A stretch of 64,000 bases of DNA from Oceanobacillus piezotolerans (GTDB lineage Bacteria > Bacillota > Bacilli > Bacillales > Amphibacillaceae): assembly GCF_003665065.1 (NCBI RefSeq), contig NZ_RCHR01000005.1:270049-334048 (forward strand), read 5' to 3'. Positions 42,096 to 50,512 of this stretch are shown piece by piece. The notes beneath the pieces were generated by a model. That model saw nothing but the letters and a program-made list of their open reading frames with translations. It had not been told where the DNA came from and did no database searches. The stretch's first letter is position 1. Each line of letters begins with the position of its first letter. A program made the position numbers and the translations under genes.

Positions 42096-43028
42096 ATGAT
42101 TCTACCGGATTGTTTGAAAAAAGGGGATACGATCGGAATTGTTGCACCGGCAAGTCCAGCGAATATAGAAGATCTACAGCGTACAGAAGTCATGTTTGAG
42201 ATGCTTCAGCTGAGGGTGAAATATGGTAAACATATCGGTGAGGTGAATGGTTACTTAGCTGGAACAGATGAACAGCGGTTGGCAGATTTTCATGAAATGA
42301 TAGCAGACCCTGAGGTTAAAGGGGTATTTTTTGCTCGGGGTGGATATGGCACAGGACGCCTTGCATCTGATATAGACTATGAGCTTATCCAAAGAAACCC
42401 TAAGATTATATTAGGATATAGTGATATTACATTTTTACATACAGCTATTCGTCAAAATAGCAGCTTAGTCACCTTTCATGGTCCCATGGTGGCTTCTGAT
42501 TTAGCCAAACCAACATTTGATGCTTACTCGCTATATTTACTTTGGAGACTTCTATTTAAGCCCTCTGAAATGATTTACAAGGAAAGGATGTTCTCCAATA
42601 TCCCACCATTAAACGTTATCGCAGTTGGGGAAGCGCAGGGGCAGCTTGTGGGTGGGAATCTCTCGTTATTAGCAAGCACACTCGGCACCCCCTTTGAACT
42701 GGATGCGAAAGGAAAAATTCTGTTGATAGAAGACATAGATGAAGTGCCTTACCGTGTAGATAGTATGTTAAATCAGTTAAAGCTATCTGGTAAGTTAACT
42801 GAAGCTGTGGGAATCGTTATTGGTGATTTTGCCAATGCTGAGCCAAAATCTTCCTCATCTTTCACGTTAGAAGAAGTTTTTCAGGATTATTTCTCTGATT
42901 TTCATGGTCCTGTCCTAAGCGGCTTTAAAATGGGACACTGTCACCCTCATTTTCCAGTTCCATTAGGAGTGTCCGCTAGTTTGAGCAGTAAATCGAAAAC
43001 ACTCGTGGTGGAGCCTGGAGTGAAATAA
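42096..43028 (+). CDS. ykfA: Murein LD-carboxypeptidase, S66 family (YkfA-like)
   Basis: The 310-residue protein shows the S66 catalytic elements: the nucleophile serine in LGYSDITFLH (about 112), Glu in LLIEDIDE (about 213) and His near the end (GHCHPHFPVPLG). LD-carboxypeptidases remove the terminal D-Ala from murein tetrapeptides. The ATG at 42096 follows AAAAGGAGG; a longer in-frame extension to 42009 has no good ribosome site. In B. subtilis the epimerase ykfB comes next; here there is only repeat DNA. Confidence 0.92.
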   Translation: MILPDCLKKGDTIGIVAPASPANIEDLQRTEVMFEMLQLRVKYGKHIGEVNGYLAGTDEQRLADFHEMIADPEVKGVFFARGGYGTGRLASDIDYELIQRNPKIILGYSDITFLHTAIRQNSSLVTFHGPMVASDLAKPTFDAYSLYLLWRLLFKPSEMIYKERMFSNIPPLNVIAVGEAQGQLVGGNLSLLASTLGTPFELDAKGKILLIEDIDEVPYRVDSMLNQLKLSGKLTEAVGIVIGDFANAEPKSSSSFTLEEVFQDYFSDFHGPVLSGFKMGHCHPHFPVPLGVSASLSSKSKTLVVEPGVK

Positions 43029-43039
43029 AGTAAGTTTGC

Positions 43040-43310
43040 TGCTGTTTTGGCGTGACTAAACGGTTTATGGAGCAACATCTAAGTGACTTAGAGTGACTTT
43101 TTACGCAATAAGGGCAACTTTTTAAAGTATTTGTTTAACTTCTAATAGAATTGGAGCACTTTTAAAGTGATTAAGAAAAGGGGAGCAAAACCAACCGAAG
43201 AGCAAAACTAAAAAGTTGCGCAAACTCTGCCAAAAGTCACTCAAAACTTTAGCAGGTTGCTCCAATCCGAATAAAGCAGTGCACTTTCTCAGAGAGATGC
43301 GCTCACTCAC
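43040..43310. repeat. Decayed array of about 20-22 bp GGAGYRACTTT monomers
   Basis: Repeated units such as GGAGCAAC, GAGTGACTTTT and GGGCAACTTTTT occur in both orientations, related to the AAGTCGCTCC monomers at 11500. It occupies the place where B. subtilis has ykfB. Confidence 0.5.
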
Positions 43311-43356
43311 CTAATAAGCTAAAACAACCATCAAACACAACTTACTAAACCATTTG

Positions 43357-43370
43357 AACAAACGTTTGTT
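43357..43370. promoter_or_regulatory. Perfect palindrome upstream of ykfC
   Basis: AACAAACGTTTGTT is a 14-base perfect palindrome 38 bases before the ykfC start. It looks like an operator, perhaps for an internal promoter of ykfC-dppF. Confidence 0.45.
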
Positions 43371-43407
43371 TTAAAACATGATATGGAACAACAAAGGGGG
43401 ATGCTGA

Positions 43408-44352
43408 ATGTTCAAACAAACATTTGATTTATTTACCGAAGAGGAGATTTGGATAACGGCTGTTCAGGTTGCTACAGTATGGACAGAACCGACATCACCT
43501 CGTACATCGAAGGATCTGAATGGAACGACAAACCCAACGGATATAGATACATGGATAAAGGAAATGAGTCAGGAAGACCAATTAGCGCTGTGCAATGAGA
43601 ATCGGGTACAAACCCAAACCTTGTATGGAGAACCGGTTATCGTTGAAGAGAGAACAGAAGGATTTGCTAGAGTCATTGTACCCGCGCAGCCATCTAGTAA
43701 AAATAAGCAAGGATATCCAGGGTGGATCCCAGCACAGCAACTAAAAAAAGTAAAAAAGGAAAAATTAGTGAGGTCTAAAATGGCTATGATTCGTAAAAAA
43801 CATGCCAGCCTTTTAACACAGGATAAACAACCGGTAATGAAGCTAAGCTACTTGACACTTCTTCCAGTAATAGAGACACATCTTGATGAGGTGGAAGTTT
43901 TCACACCACATGGCAATCGTTTTTTGAAAAAAGAGGATGTGAGACTTTTATCAGCAGATGCAGGGATCACAGAGCGGAGTGGCGAAGGAATTGTAGAAGT
44001 GGCGGCTTCCTTCAGAGGGCTTGCTTATTTTTGGGGAGGGATGAGCGCATTCGGTTATGATTGTTCAGGCTTAGCCTATGCGACCCATAAAGCGAATGGT
44101 TATCAAATTCCTCGCGACGCAAGTGACCAAGCTAGACAAGGGAAAGAAGTATCTTTTGAAGAGCTGAAAATAGGAGATTTACTGTTTTTCGCTGATGAAG
44201 AAGGAAAAGGCCGTATCCATCATGTTGGCATCTATAGTGGAAATGGAGAAATGATCCACGCGCCGCAGGTTGGAAATGGGGTAGAGAAGCGAAAGTTAGC
44301 CGGAACAAAATATGAAAAAGAATTATGTGCCGCACGCAGGTATTGGAATTAA
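43408..44352 (+). CDS. ykfC: Gamma-D-glutamyl-L-diamino acid endopeptidase (NlpC/P60, YkfC-like)
   Basis: The 314-residue protein has two SH3-like regions (about 15-120 and 125-180), then an NlpC/P60 domain with Cys in GYDCSG (about 215), His in RIHHVGIY (about 271) and a third His in MIHAPQ. The family cuts the gamma-D-Glu-meso-diaminopimelate bond of murein peptides with free N-terminal L-Ala. No signal peptide is seen, so it acts in the cytoplasm on imported peptides. The ATG follows AAAGGGGG. Confidence 0.93.
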   Translation: MFKQTFDLFTEEEIWITAVQVATVWTEPTSPRTSKDLNGTTNPTDIDTWIKEMSQEDQLALCNENRVQTQTLYGEPVIVEERTEGFARVIVPAQPSSKNKQGYPGWIPAQQLKKVKKEKLVRSKMAMIRKKHASLLTQDKQPVMKLSYLTLLPVIETHLDEVEVFTPHGNRFLKKEDVRLLSADAGITERSGEGIVEVAASFRGLAYFWGGMSAFGYDCSGLAYATHKANGYQIPRDASDQARQGKEVSFEELKIGDLLFFADEEGKGRIHHVGIYSGNGEMIHAPQVGNGVEKRKLAGTKYEKELCAARRYWN

Positions 44353-44376
44353 AAAAGGGAATGAGGGGAAGCCAGA

Positions 44377-45381
44377 ATGGGAGAGAAAATATTAGAAGTC
44401 AAAGAACTTACCAAGCATTTCGATATGGGTAAAGGAAAAATGCTTCAAGCAGTAAATGAAGTAAGCTTCTCTGTCCATAAAGGGGAAACGTTTGGATTAG
44501 TGGGCGAGTCTGGCTGCGGAAAGTCAACGATAGGGAGAACCATCATGGGGCTCTATCAAAAAACGAACGGAAATGTTCTCTTTGATGGAGTAGATGTTCA
44601 TACGCTTACAGAAAAGGGTAAATTTTCATTTTACCGGAGAATGCAAATGATCTTTCAGGATCCGTATGCATCTCTTAATCCGCGTTCAACGGTAAAAGAG
44701 ATCATTGCGGAACCGATGGAGATCCACAACGTTTATACAAATAAGCATGAGCAATTGGAACGAATTTATGAACTGCTGAAAGAGGTTGGATTAAGCAGAG
44801 ACCATGTCAATCGCTATCCGCATGAATTCAGTGGTGGTCAGAGACAGCGTATTGGAATTGCAAGAGCACTGGCCCTTAACCCGGATTTCATTATTGCAGA
44901 TGAGCCGATTTCGGCACTTGATGTATCTGTTCAAGCGCAGGTAGTTAATTTATTAAGAGAAATTCAAATGCAAAAAGACTTAACCTTTTTATTTATTGCC
45001 CATGACCTTGCGATGGTTCGGCAATTTTGTACGCGAATCGGAGTGATGTACTTAGGCCACATGGTTGAATTGACAGACAGTGACAAACTATATGACAACC
45101 CAATGCATCCCTACACGCAAGCATTGTTGTCAGCAATCCCAATCCCTGACCCGGATATAGAGGAAAAAAGAGAACGAATTATTCTGGAGGGAGAATTACC
45201 AAGTCCAATCAACCCACCGAGCGGCTGCGTCTTCCGAACGCGCTGTCCGATGGCAATGGACATATGCAGTGAGACAAAACCTGCCTGGCAAGAGGTAGAG
45301 CAACAACATTATGTTGCTTGTCACCTTTATACTGGGAAGCATCAATACGATGAGGGTAAAGCGAAAGTACGAATCACCTGA
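44377..45381 (+). CDS. ykfD: Peptide ABC transporter ATPase (DppF/YkfD-like)
   Basis: This 334-residue second ATPase of the peptide importer has Walker A GESGCGKS (about 44-51), signature FSGGQRQR and Walker B FIIADEPI. The C-terminal region has the oligopeptide-type cysteines (CVFRTRCPMAMDIC). It is the last gene of the dpp-ykf operon and follows ykfC by 24 bases. A terminator follows. DppF would be an equally valid name. Confidence 0.93.
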   Translation: MGEKILEVKELTKHFDMGKGKMLQAVNEVSFSVHKGETFGLVGESGCGKSTIGRTIMGLYQKTNGNVLFDGVDVHTLTEKGKFSFYRRMQMIFQDPYASLNPRSTVKEIIAEPMEIHNVYTNKHEQLERIYELLKEVGLSRDHVNRYPHEFSGGQRQRIGIARALALNPDFIIADEPISALDVSVQAQVVNLLREIQMQKDLTFLFIAHDLAMVRQFCTRIGVMYLGHMVELTDSDKLYDNPMHPYTQALLSAIPIPDPDIEEKRERIILEGELPSPINPPSGCVFRTRCPMAMDICSETKPAWQEVEQQHYVACHLYTGKHQYDEGKAKVRIT

Positions 45382-45382
45382 A

Positions 45383-45413
45383 CCGCGGGGAGAGAAGCCC
45401 TGCGGATTTTTTT
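45383..45413 (+). terminator. Terminator of the dpp-ykf operon
   Basis: CCGC-GGG pairs with CCC-GCGG, followed by seven T. The remaining 45414-45675 stretch shows no identified feature. Confidence 0.85.
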
Positions 45414-45675
45414 ATTTGCAAAAATGACGAATCTCCCACAAATGTGAAATATCGCTATCTATTTGGAGACCCGCCTATAAATTGAAAAAATCGATCATAA
45501 ATCGGGAATACGACTTATATTTATAAAAAACGCTTATTTCCTTCCTGCATAAAGACGGAATGGCTCACCGTTTAATGGATAATCCCCTTTCTTTTGGAAA
45601 CAATGTGAAAATGTGTTATCCATATCTTTCTTTATTTTTATGTTCTATCGAAAGCTCTTTCTGTATAGATTTATA

Positions 45676-45703
45676 ATAGGGAAGCTAGATTGCAGCATAT
45701 ATT
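45676..45703 (+). promoter_or_regulatory. Candidate sigma-E promoter of spoIID
   Basis: ATA (45676-45678), 17 bases, then CATATATT (45696-45703), one base from the sigma-E -10 consensus CATACANT. SpoIID is a sigma-E gene in B. subtilis. Confidence 0.55.
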
Positions 45704-45720
45704 GGCAAAGGAGGAGAGCC

Positions 45721-46911
45721 TTGAAAAAGTACTCAAACACATATAAACCGGTAAAAGGATGGAAAAAGAAAAATGCGACCTTAATCAAGCAAATGAAGAA
45801 GAAACAAGCCCAACACTTATACGCCAAAAATCAAAAACCACGGAATGTAAAAAAAGTTGTCCCATTTTCACAGAATAAAGGACCTTATATACGTCCCAAT
45901 CGTTCCAGATGGAGCATTCCTACCGTCGTTTCCCTTTCGAGTTTGATAACCATTATTCTAGTAATTCCGACCCTGATTGTGTTTCCTTTTTATGAACAGG
46001 GCGAAGAAGTTGCATCTCATGCGAAGGAAGTGGCTGCTCCAGTGGAAACAGAAACAGCATCCTCATCATTTGCTGTTGAAGTAATGCGGCATGCGACGGA
46101 AACCGTAGAGAATATTCCATTAGAAGATTACGTTGCTGGAGTTGTGGCATCAGAAATGCCTGCAACATTTGAGCTGGAGGCACTGAAGGCACAGGCTCTT
46201 GCGGCAAGAACCTATACGGTCAATTATCTGCTCCATGGAGAATCAGCTGAAGGATATGATTTAACAGATACAGTCCAGCATCAAGTCTATAAGAGTGAAG
46301 AGGACTTAAGGCGTGAATGGGGCAGTGAGTTTTCAGAGAAAATGAGCAAGATTAAAGAAGCGGTGAATGCAACAACAGGTGAAATATTAACTTATAATGA
46401 CGCACCGATTACGGCTTCTTATTTTTCCACAAGTAATGGATACACAGAGAATTCAGAGGATTATTGGGAAAGTGAGCTTCCATACCTTCGAAGTGTGGAA
46501 AGCCCATGGGATGTCAATTCGCCTAAATTTCTTCATCAAGAGACCTTTACTATCGATCAGATTGAAACTGCATTGGAAATTGACTTACCAAGTGAAACGC
46601 CGCTTTATATTGAGGAAGCTCGAACAGAAGGCGGCCGTATAAAAGAAATCGGAATCGAAGGTCATACATTTACAGGAAAGGATTTTCGCAATAAATTAAA
46701 CCTGAAATCGAGTGATTTTACGATTACCCAAAACAATGGGCATTTTGTCGTAACAACAGAAGGCTTTGGTCACGGAGTCGGCATGAGTCAGTATGGTGCA
46801 CACTATATGGCCGAAGAAGGAAAAACCTATAAAGATATTATCGCGCACTACTATCAAGGAGTTGATATTAGTACCGTAGATGATACAGCTCCAACCCTCG
46901 TTGCTAGATAA
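45721..46911 (+). CDS. spoIID: Stage II sporulation protein D (lytic transglycosylase)
   Basis: SpoIID cuts septal peptidoglycan during engulfment. The 396-residue protein has a long basic N-terminal cytoplasmic tail (about 1-60), one membrane helix (about 63-87) and the SpoIID domain with EDYVAGVVASEMPATFELEALKAQALAART-type catalytic block (key Glu in ASEMPA, near 145) and the C-terminal GFGHGVGMSQYGA. B. subtilis SpoIID is shorter (343) because its N-terminal tail is short. TTG 45721 has AAAGGAGGAG in front. The upstream in-frame extension would add an unlikely second hydrophobic segment. Confidence 0.95.
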   Translation: MKKYSNTYKPVKGWKKKNATLIKQMKKKQAQHLYAKNQKPRNVKKVVPFSQNKGPYIRPNRSRWSIPTVVSLSSLITIILVIPTLIVFPFYEQGEEVASHAKEVAAPVETETASSSFAVEVMRHATETVENIPLEDYVAGVVASEMPATFELEALKAQALAARTYTVNYLLHGESAEGYDLTDTVQHQVYKSEEDLRREWGSEFSEKMSKIKEAVNATTGEILTYNDAPITASYFSTSNGYTENSEDYWESELPYLRSVESPWDVNSPKFLHQETFTIDQIETALEIDLPSETPLYIEEARTEGGRIKEIGIEGHTFTGKDFRNKLNLKSSDFTITQNNGHFVVTTEGFGHGVGMSQYGAHYMAEEGKTYKDIIAHYYQGVDISTVDDTAPTLVAR

Positions 46912-46924
46912 CGGGGGTTTTTTA
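46893..46924 (+). terminator. Terminator overlapping the end of spoIID
   Basis: AACCCTCGTT (46893-46902) pairs with AACGGGGGTT (46910-46919), followed by T. It includes the last codons. Confidence 0.85.
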
Positions 46925-46952
46925 TATTTAATTTAAAAAGTACTCCGCTCAC

Positions 46953-47335
46953 AGCTGGGATTACTTCCCGCAGCACGGCGGTCTAATCCGTAGCAAAAGG
47001 CAAATACCTGTAGCACACGCGATTTACACTTAGGAAATAGGAGAATACCGGTAGCACGGCGAACTTATCGGCAGCAAAGGGCAAATACCTGCAGTAAACG
47101 TAATTTACCCGTAGTAAATAGAAGAATATCCTTAGCACGGCGGTCTAATCCTTAGCAAAGGGCAAATACCTGCAGCACGCTTGATTTACCAGTGATAAAT
47201 AGTAGAATACCTATAGCACTTTGGTATAATTCGCATCAAATTTTAAATACACGGAGCAAGCGCGATTTATCCGTAGCGAACAGGAGAATACCCGCAGCAC
47301 AGCGGACTTATCCGCAACAGACATAAAAACCCGTG
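46953..47335. repeat. 81-bp higher-order tandem array built from 20-bp monomers
   Basis: GCACGGCG-type blocks start at 46973, 47054, 47135, 47216 and 47297, exactly 81 bases apart. Each 81-base unit is made of four related 20/21-base monomers of the form GTAGCANNNGGNNAATACC. Later copies are more decayed. No reading frame crosses it. It fills nearly the whole gap between spoIID and spoIIQ. Confidence 0.9.
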
Positions 47336-47423
47336 CCAAACTACATATACCAACAACAAACCTCTTAACATCCCCTATTCATTTAAAAAAATGCATAATT
47401 GGAATAAATTTTTTTCGTACGAT

Positions 47424-47453
47424 GTATATATTTTCTCTTTTCTGATAACAATG
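47424..47453 (+). promoter_or_regulatory. Candidate sigma-F promoter of spoIIQ
   Basis: GTATA (47424-47428), 15 bases, then GATAACAATG (47444-47453), one base from the sigma-F -10 consensus GGNRANAMTR. The resulting leader would be very short but includes GAGGTGAT. Confidence 0.55.
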
Positions 47454-47472
47454 TTGCTGAGGTGATGTTCTA

Positions 47473-48408
47473 ATGAATGAAAACAAAGGAACTCCAAAAA
47501 ATAAATGGAGTCAAATTTTCCGAAAGAAATGGTTTTTCCCAGCATTGTATTTAACGATTGCAGCACTTCTGTTAGCAGGTGTAATTTGGTATCAAAACAT
47601 AGATAACCAGATTCCGGAAGCTACAGATTCAGAGCAATCAGAGGATTACGCACCAACGCCAAATGAAGAAGCAGCAGAGCCAGTAATTGAGCAGCAAGAA
47701 GTAATTCAAATGCCACTTGAAGATTTAGAACAAGCAGAAATCGTAACTAAATTTTTCGATTATAACGCATCACAAGAAGAGCAAGAAGCAGCTTTAGTAT
47801 TCTATAATAATCGATACTATCAAAGTACAGGAGTGGACATTGCTTCTATAGAAGGAGCAGCTTTTGATGTATTAGCATCACTTAGTGGTACTGTTTCTGA
47901 AGTGAAGGAAGATCCTTTACTAGGCAATGTTGTAGCACTGACACATGATGAAGGCGTCGTTACTTATTATGCAAGCTTAGACGAAGTAGCGGTAACAGCT
48001 GGCGACGAAGTGAAGCAAGGTGAAAAAGTTGGTACAGCTGGTAAGAATCTTTTCGGAAAAGACAATGGCACACACGTTCATTTTGAAATTAGAAAAGATG
48101 GACAAGAAGTGAACCCAGAAAGCTATTTTAATCAGCCGGTTGGCAGCTTAAATAGCGAAGAGGGTCAAGAAGTAAATGAAGAATCGGAAGCAACTGAAAC
48201 GGAAGCAAAAGAGGGAACAGAAGAAAAGTCAACTGAAGCTGAAGAAACAGAAGCATCCGAAGAACAAACAAATGCTGAAGAGTCTACAGATAACGAAAAA
48301 TCAGAAGCAGATGAATCTACAGAAACAGAAGCAACACCAGATGAATCAAGCGATGATGAAAATGCAGATGACTCTAAAGATGAAACAGACAACACAGATA
48401 ATAACTAA
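47473..48408 (+). CDS. spoIIQ: Stage II sporulation protein Q (degenerate M23/LytM domain)
   Basis: SpoIIQ spans the forespore membrane and binds SpoIIIAH in the channel linking forespore and mother cell. The 311-residue protein has one membrane helix (about 20-40) and a LytM domain (about 105-220). The first zinc ligand is lost: the HxGxD motif reads STGVD (Ser118), while the HVHFEIR motif is kept. B. subtilis SpoIIQ also has Ser in this place, so the protein is probably not an active peptidase. An unusual acidic tail, rich in Glu, Ser and Thr (about 225-311), follows. The ATG lies behind GAGGTGATG. Confidence 0.92.
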   Translation: MNENKGTPKNKWSQIFRKKWFFPALYLTIAALLLAGVIWYQNIDNQIPEATDSEQSEDYAPTPNEEAAEPVIEQQEVIQMPLEDLEQAEIVTKFFDYNASQEEQEAALVFYNNRYYQSTGVDIASIEGAAFDVLASLSGTVSEVKEDPLLGNVVALTHDEGVVTYYASLDEVAVTAGDEVKQGEKVGTAGKNLFGKDNGTHVHFEIRKDGQEVNPESYFNQPVGSLNSEEGQEVNEESEATETEAKEGTEEKSTEAEETEASEEQTNAEESTDNEKSEADESTETEATPDESSDDENADDSKDETDNTDNN

Positions 48409-48427
48409 ATATAGTAGTTAATGATGG

Positions 48428-48455
48428 AAACCCTAGTAATTTTACTAGGGTTTTT
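48428..48455 (+). terminator. Terminator after spoIIQ
   Basis: AAACCCTAGTAA pairs perfectly with TTACTAGGGTTT around a two-base loop, followed by T. Confidence 0.93.
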
Positions 48456-48702
48456 CTTACTGTAAGAAAAATTTTCCTAACAATATTATTAATAGTATCA
48501 GGGTTTTGTCTCAGTTATTTCTATTAATCCCGCATATTGTCGAACGATTTTTCTATTATTTTTAGAAGATAGATGCTAATATAAAAATTGTTAATTAATT
48601 TGGGGAAATAGGGGAGAAACGTTGTGACTAAACACTACATTTACCCTTTCTTAACAATTAATTAAAATAGTTTTCTTATTATTGGAAAGGAGAATAAGAT
48701 TC

Positions 48703-49710
48703 ATGTTATCTTCTAGGGTTTCGGTTGCAGAAGATTTAACGTTGGAGCAAGCCCTTGGAGAGCTTAAAACCAAGTATCATCATGATAAAGCGATAAACAT
48801 AATGAGAGAATTATGTTTGGAATCAAGGTCTGATGATTTTATAAAAAAGGGAATGGAATTTCTCTTTATGAATGGTTTTTATGAGGATCTACAAGCTCTC
48901 ATCAAAAAAAATTTAAAGTCAAAAGATGTTTCAGTTATTAACTGGGCTAAAACATATCAAGCACAGTTGGAACTTCACCACAAAGATAAGCCATATCTAG
49001 CGCTTCTCGCAGATTTAAATGAAATAAAGACAGCGGAGCCAGAGCTTCTTTTTTTAATGGAATACACGAGAGCAAAAGCTCATTATATTGGGAGAGATTA
49101 TAATGAGTTGGCAGAATTTGTAGAGAAATCAGATTCCATGCTGAACTTAATCGATGACTGTTTCTTACTGAAAAACTTTCGTATCAGGGCTAGCTGCATG
49201 GTCTTGCTTTATACGCTTACCAGGAATGAGTTAATTATAGCTCGAAAGCATGGATATAAAATACTTACCTTAACAAGAAACCCCTCCATACAAGTGAATG
49301 TTCACATCCATTTAGGTTTGTCCTACACGTTTGAATCACATTACAAAGGCATGTACCATCTTAAAGAAGCTTTAAGAATCGCTAAGGAACACCATTTATC
49401 AAAGGAAGCGTTCATCATCGAGCATCGTAGTATCCCATTTTTATCTGCGCATTTTGGAGTAGTGGATAACATTACTACAACAGATAAAAGTGAGCAAGCC
49501 CATATAGAGATTGCCAAGGGGAATAATGATAAAGCTATTGAGATCTTAAATGAAATTCCACTGGATTCTCCCTTTAAGACGTATTATTTAGGAAAAGCAA
49601 AGGAAGACAAATCTTTATTGCTAAAATCATATCGAGAATTTATTCACAAAAATAAGGATTTCTTCTTTAGTAGACTGCCGTTAACTGAATTAAAGAAAAC
49701 GTTTGTGTAA
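48703..49710 (+). CDS. AimR-like TPR receptor lacking the N-terminal helix-turn-helix
   Basis: This 335-residue, all-helical protein resembles AimR, the arbitrium peptide receptor of SPbeta-group phages. The stretch SEQAHIEIAKGNNDKAIEILNEI and the C terminus (TYYLGKAKEDKSLLLKSY, then FFSRLPLTELKK) line up with AimR repeats. It starts where AimR has already passed its DNA-binding domain, so the roughly 50-residue helix-turn-helix is missing. No frameshifted remnant is visible upstream. No phage genes are nearby. It may act through protein contacts, as Rap proteins do. ATG 48703 follows GAAAGGAGAAT. No convincing AimP-like peptide gene follows it. Confidence 0.72.
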   Translation: MLSSRVSVAEDLTLEQALGELKTKYHHDKAINIMRELCLESRSDDFIKKGMEFLFMNGFYEDLQALIKKNLKSKDVSVINWAKTYQAQLELHHKDKPYLALLADLNEIKTAEPELLFLMEYTRAKAHYIGRDYNELAEFVEKSDSMLNLIDDCFLLKNFRIRASCMVLLYTLTRNELIIARKHGYKILTLTRNPSIQVNVHIHLGLSYTFESHYKGMYHLKEALRIAKEHHLSKEAFIIEHRSIPFLSAHFGVVDNITTTDKSEQAHIEIAKGNNDKAIEILNEIPLDSPFKTYYLGKAKEDKSLLLKSYREFIHKNKDFFFSRLPLTELKKTFV

Positions 49711-49748
49711 CCGTTTCAATTTGTTCTGTATTCAAACGTTTGCATAAT

Positions 49749-49833
49749 AAAAAAGGATGCCATGGTACCGACCCCTGAAAGTTACAGTAGAAATTCTAAC
49801 TTTTGGAGGAAGCCCCTTGCTGCATCCTTTTTT
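49749..49833 (+). repeat. Terminator-like inverted repeat with a 61-base insert
   Basis: AAAAAAGGATGC (49749-49760) and GCATCCTTTTTT (49822-49833) are perfect 12-bp complements. The intervening segment has its own inverted repeat (AAAGTTA/TAACTTT) and begins near GGTACCGACCCC. It reads like a terminator loop into which a small element was inserted. Confidence 0.45.
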
Positions 49834-50169
49834 ACTCTGCTGTGAAAAAATACTCTTTGTCCACCCGATGGAAACAAGTTTTTTAATCATAATCTAGAGT
49901 CTTTGTTAATAAAATGAATACAAATCAGTCAATTGCAACATCTGAGGTGAGAGCTTGTGTGGCTGTTCGTAAACATGGGGGACGGGGAATGACAGCAGTT
50001 TTTTTGTTAATATTTACAGAAAATTCATATAACTATCGTTGATTTTACTTAACAGTATTTTATTCATCATTACATAAGGATGCATATAGCTCCTGTAAAA
50101 GTTGCTCTTAGATGATCACGCCGCAACCACATAAACACCTTTAGTGACCAACATAGGGAGGCGAACGGT

Positions 50170-50463
50170 GTGCACGATTACATCAAAGAAAGAACAGTGA
50201 AGATAGGCAAGCATGTGGTGGAGACAAGAAAAACGGTACGAACCATTGCCAAGGAGTTTGGTGTCTCTAAAAGTACTGTGCACAAGGATTTGACAGAGAG
50301 ATTGCCAGAGATTAATCCTGAGCTTGCAAATCAAGTAAAAGAGGTTTTAGAGTACCATAAGGCGATTCGTCATTTACGCGGAGGTGAAGCAACAAGGAAA
50401 AAATATAAAATTGAACCCAAACAGGAAGAACAGGAAGAGAGCACCGTGAAACCGGTTGGATAA
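50170..50463 (+). CDS. spoIIID: Sporulation transcriptional regulator SpoIIID
   Basis: SpoIIID is the mother-cell DNA-binding protein that reshapes sigma-E transcription. The 97-residue protein has the helix-turn-helix RTIAKEFGVSKSTVHKDL (about 23-40) and the conserved HLRGGEATRKKYK, followed by a slightly longer acidic tail. It starts at GTG 50170 (MHDYIKERT) behind GGGAGGCGA. It precedes mbl as in B. subtilis. Confidence 0.97.
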   Translation: MHDYIKERTVKIGKHVVETRKTVRTIAKEFGVSKSTVHKDLTERLPEINPELANQVKEVLEYHKAIRHLRGGEATRKKYKIEPKQEEQEESTVKPVG

Positions 50464-50482
50464 TTAGTGTGCTAAAAAGGAG

Positions 50483-50512
50483 AGTCAGCCATATATTTAG
50501 GGCTGACTTTTT
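50483..50512 (+). terminator. Terminator after spoIIID
   Basis: AGTCAGCC pairs with GGCTGACT, followed by T residues. The 50513-50782 stretch presumably holds the mbl promoter. Confidence 0.88.

Noticed and set aside
46953..47335. CRISPR array
   Set aside because: There are no constant repeats with unique spacers; the whole 81-base unit is repeated, and no cas genes are present.
48165..48421. Open frames on both strands across the spoIIQ tail
   Set aside because: They come from the low-complexity GAA/ACA codon repeats of the acidic tail; the SpoIIQ frame explains the region.
49914..50042. 42-residue frame as an AimP-type signal peptide for the AimR-like receptor
   Set aside because: It has no ribosome site, no signal peptide, and does not end in an arbitrium-like hexapeptide.
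50041..50169. Sigma-E promoter before spoIIID
   Set aside because: CATATAGC differs from the -10 consensus at two bases and no properly spaced -35 was found, although sigma-E control is expected.
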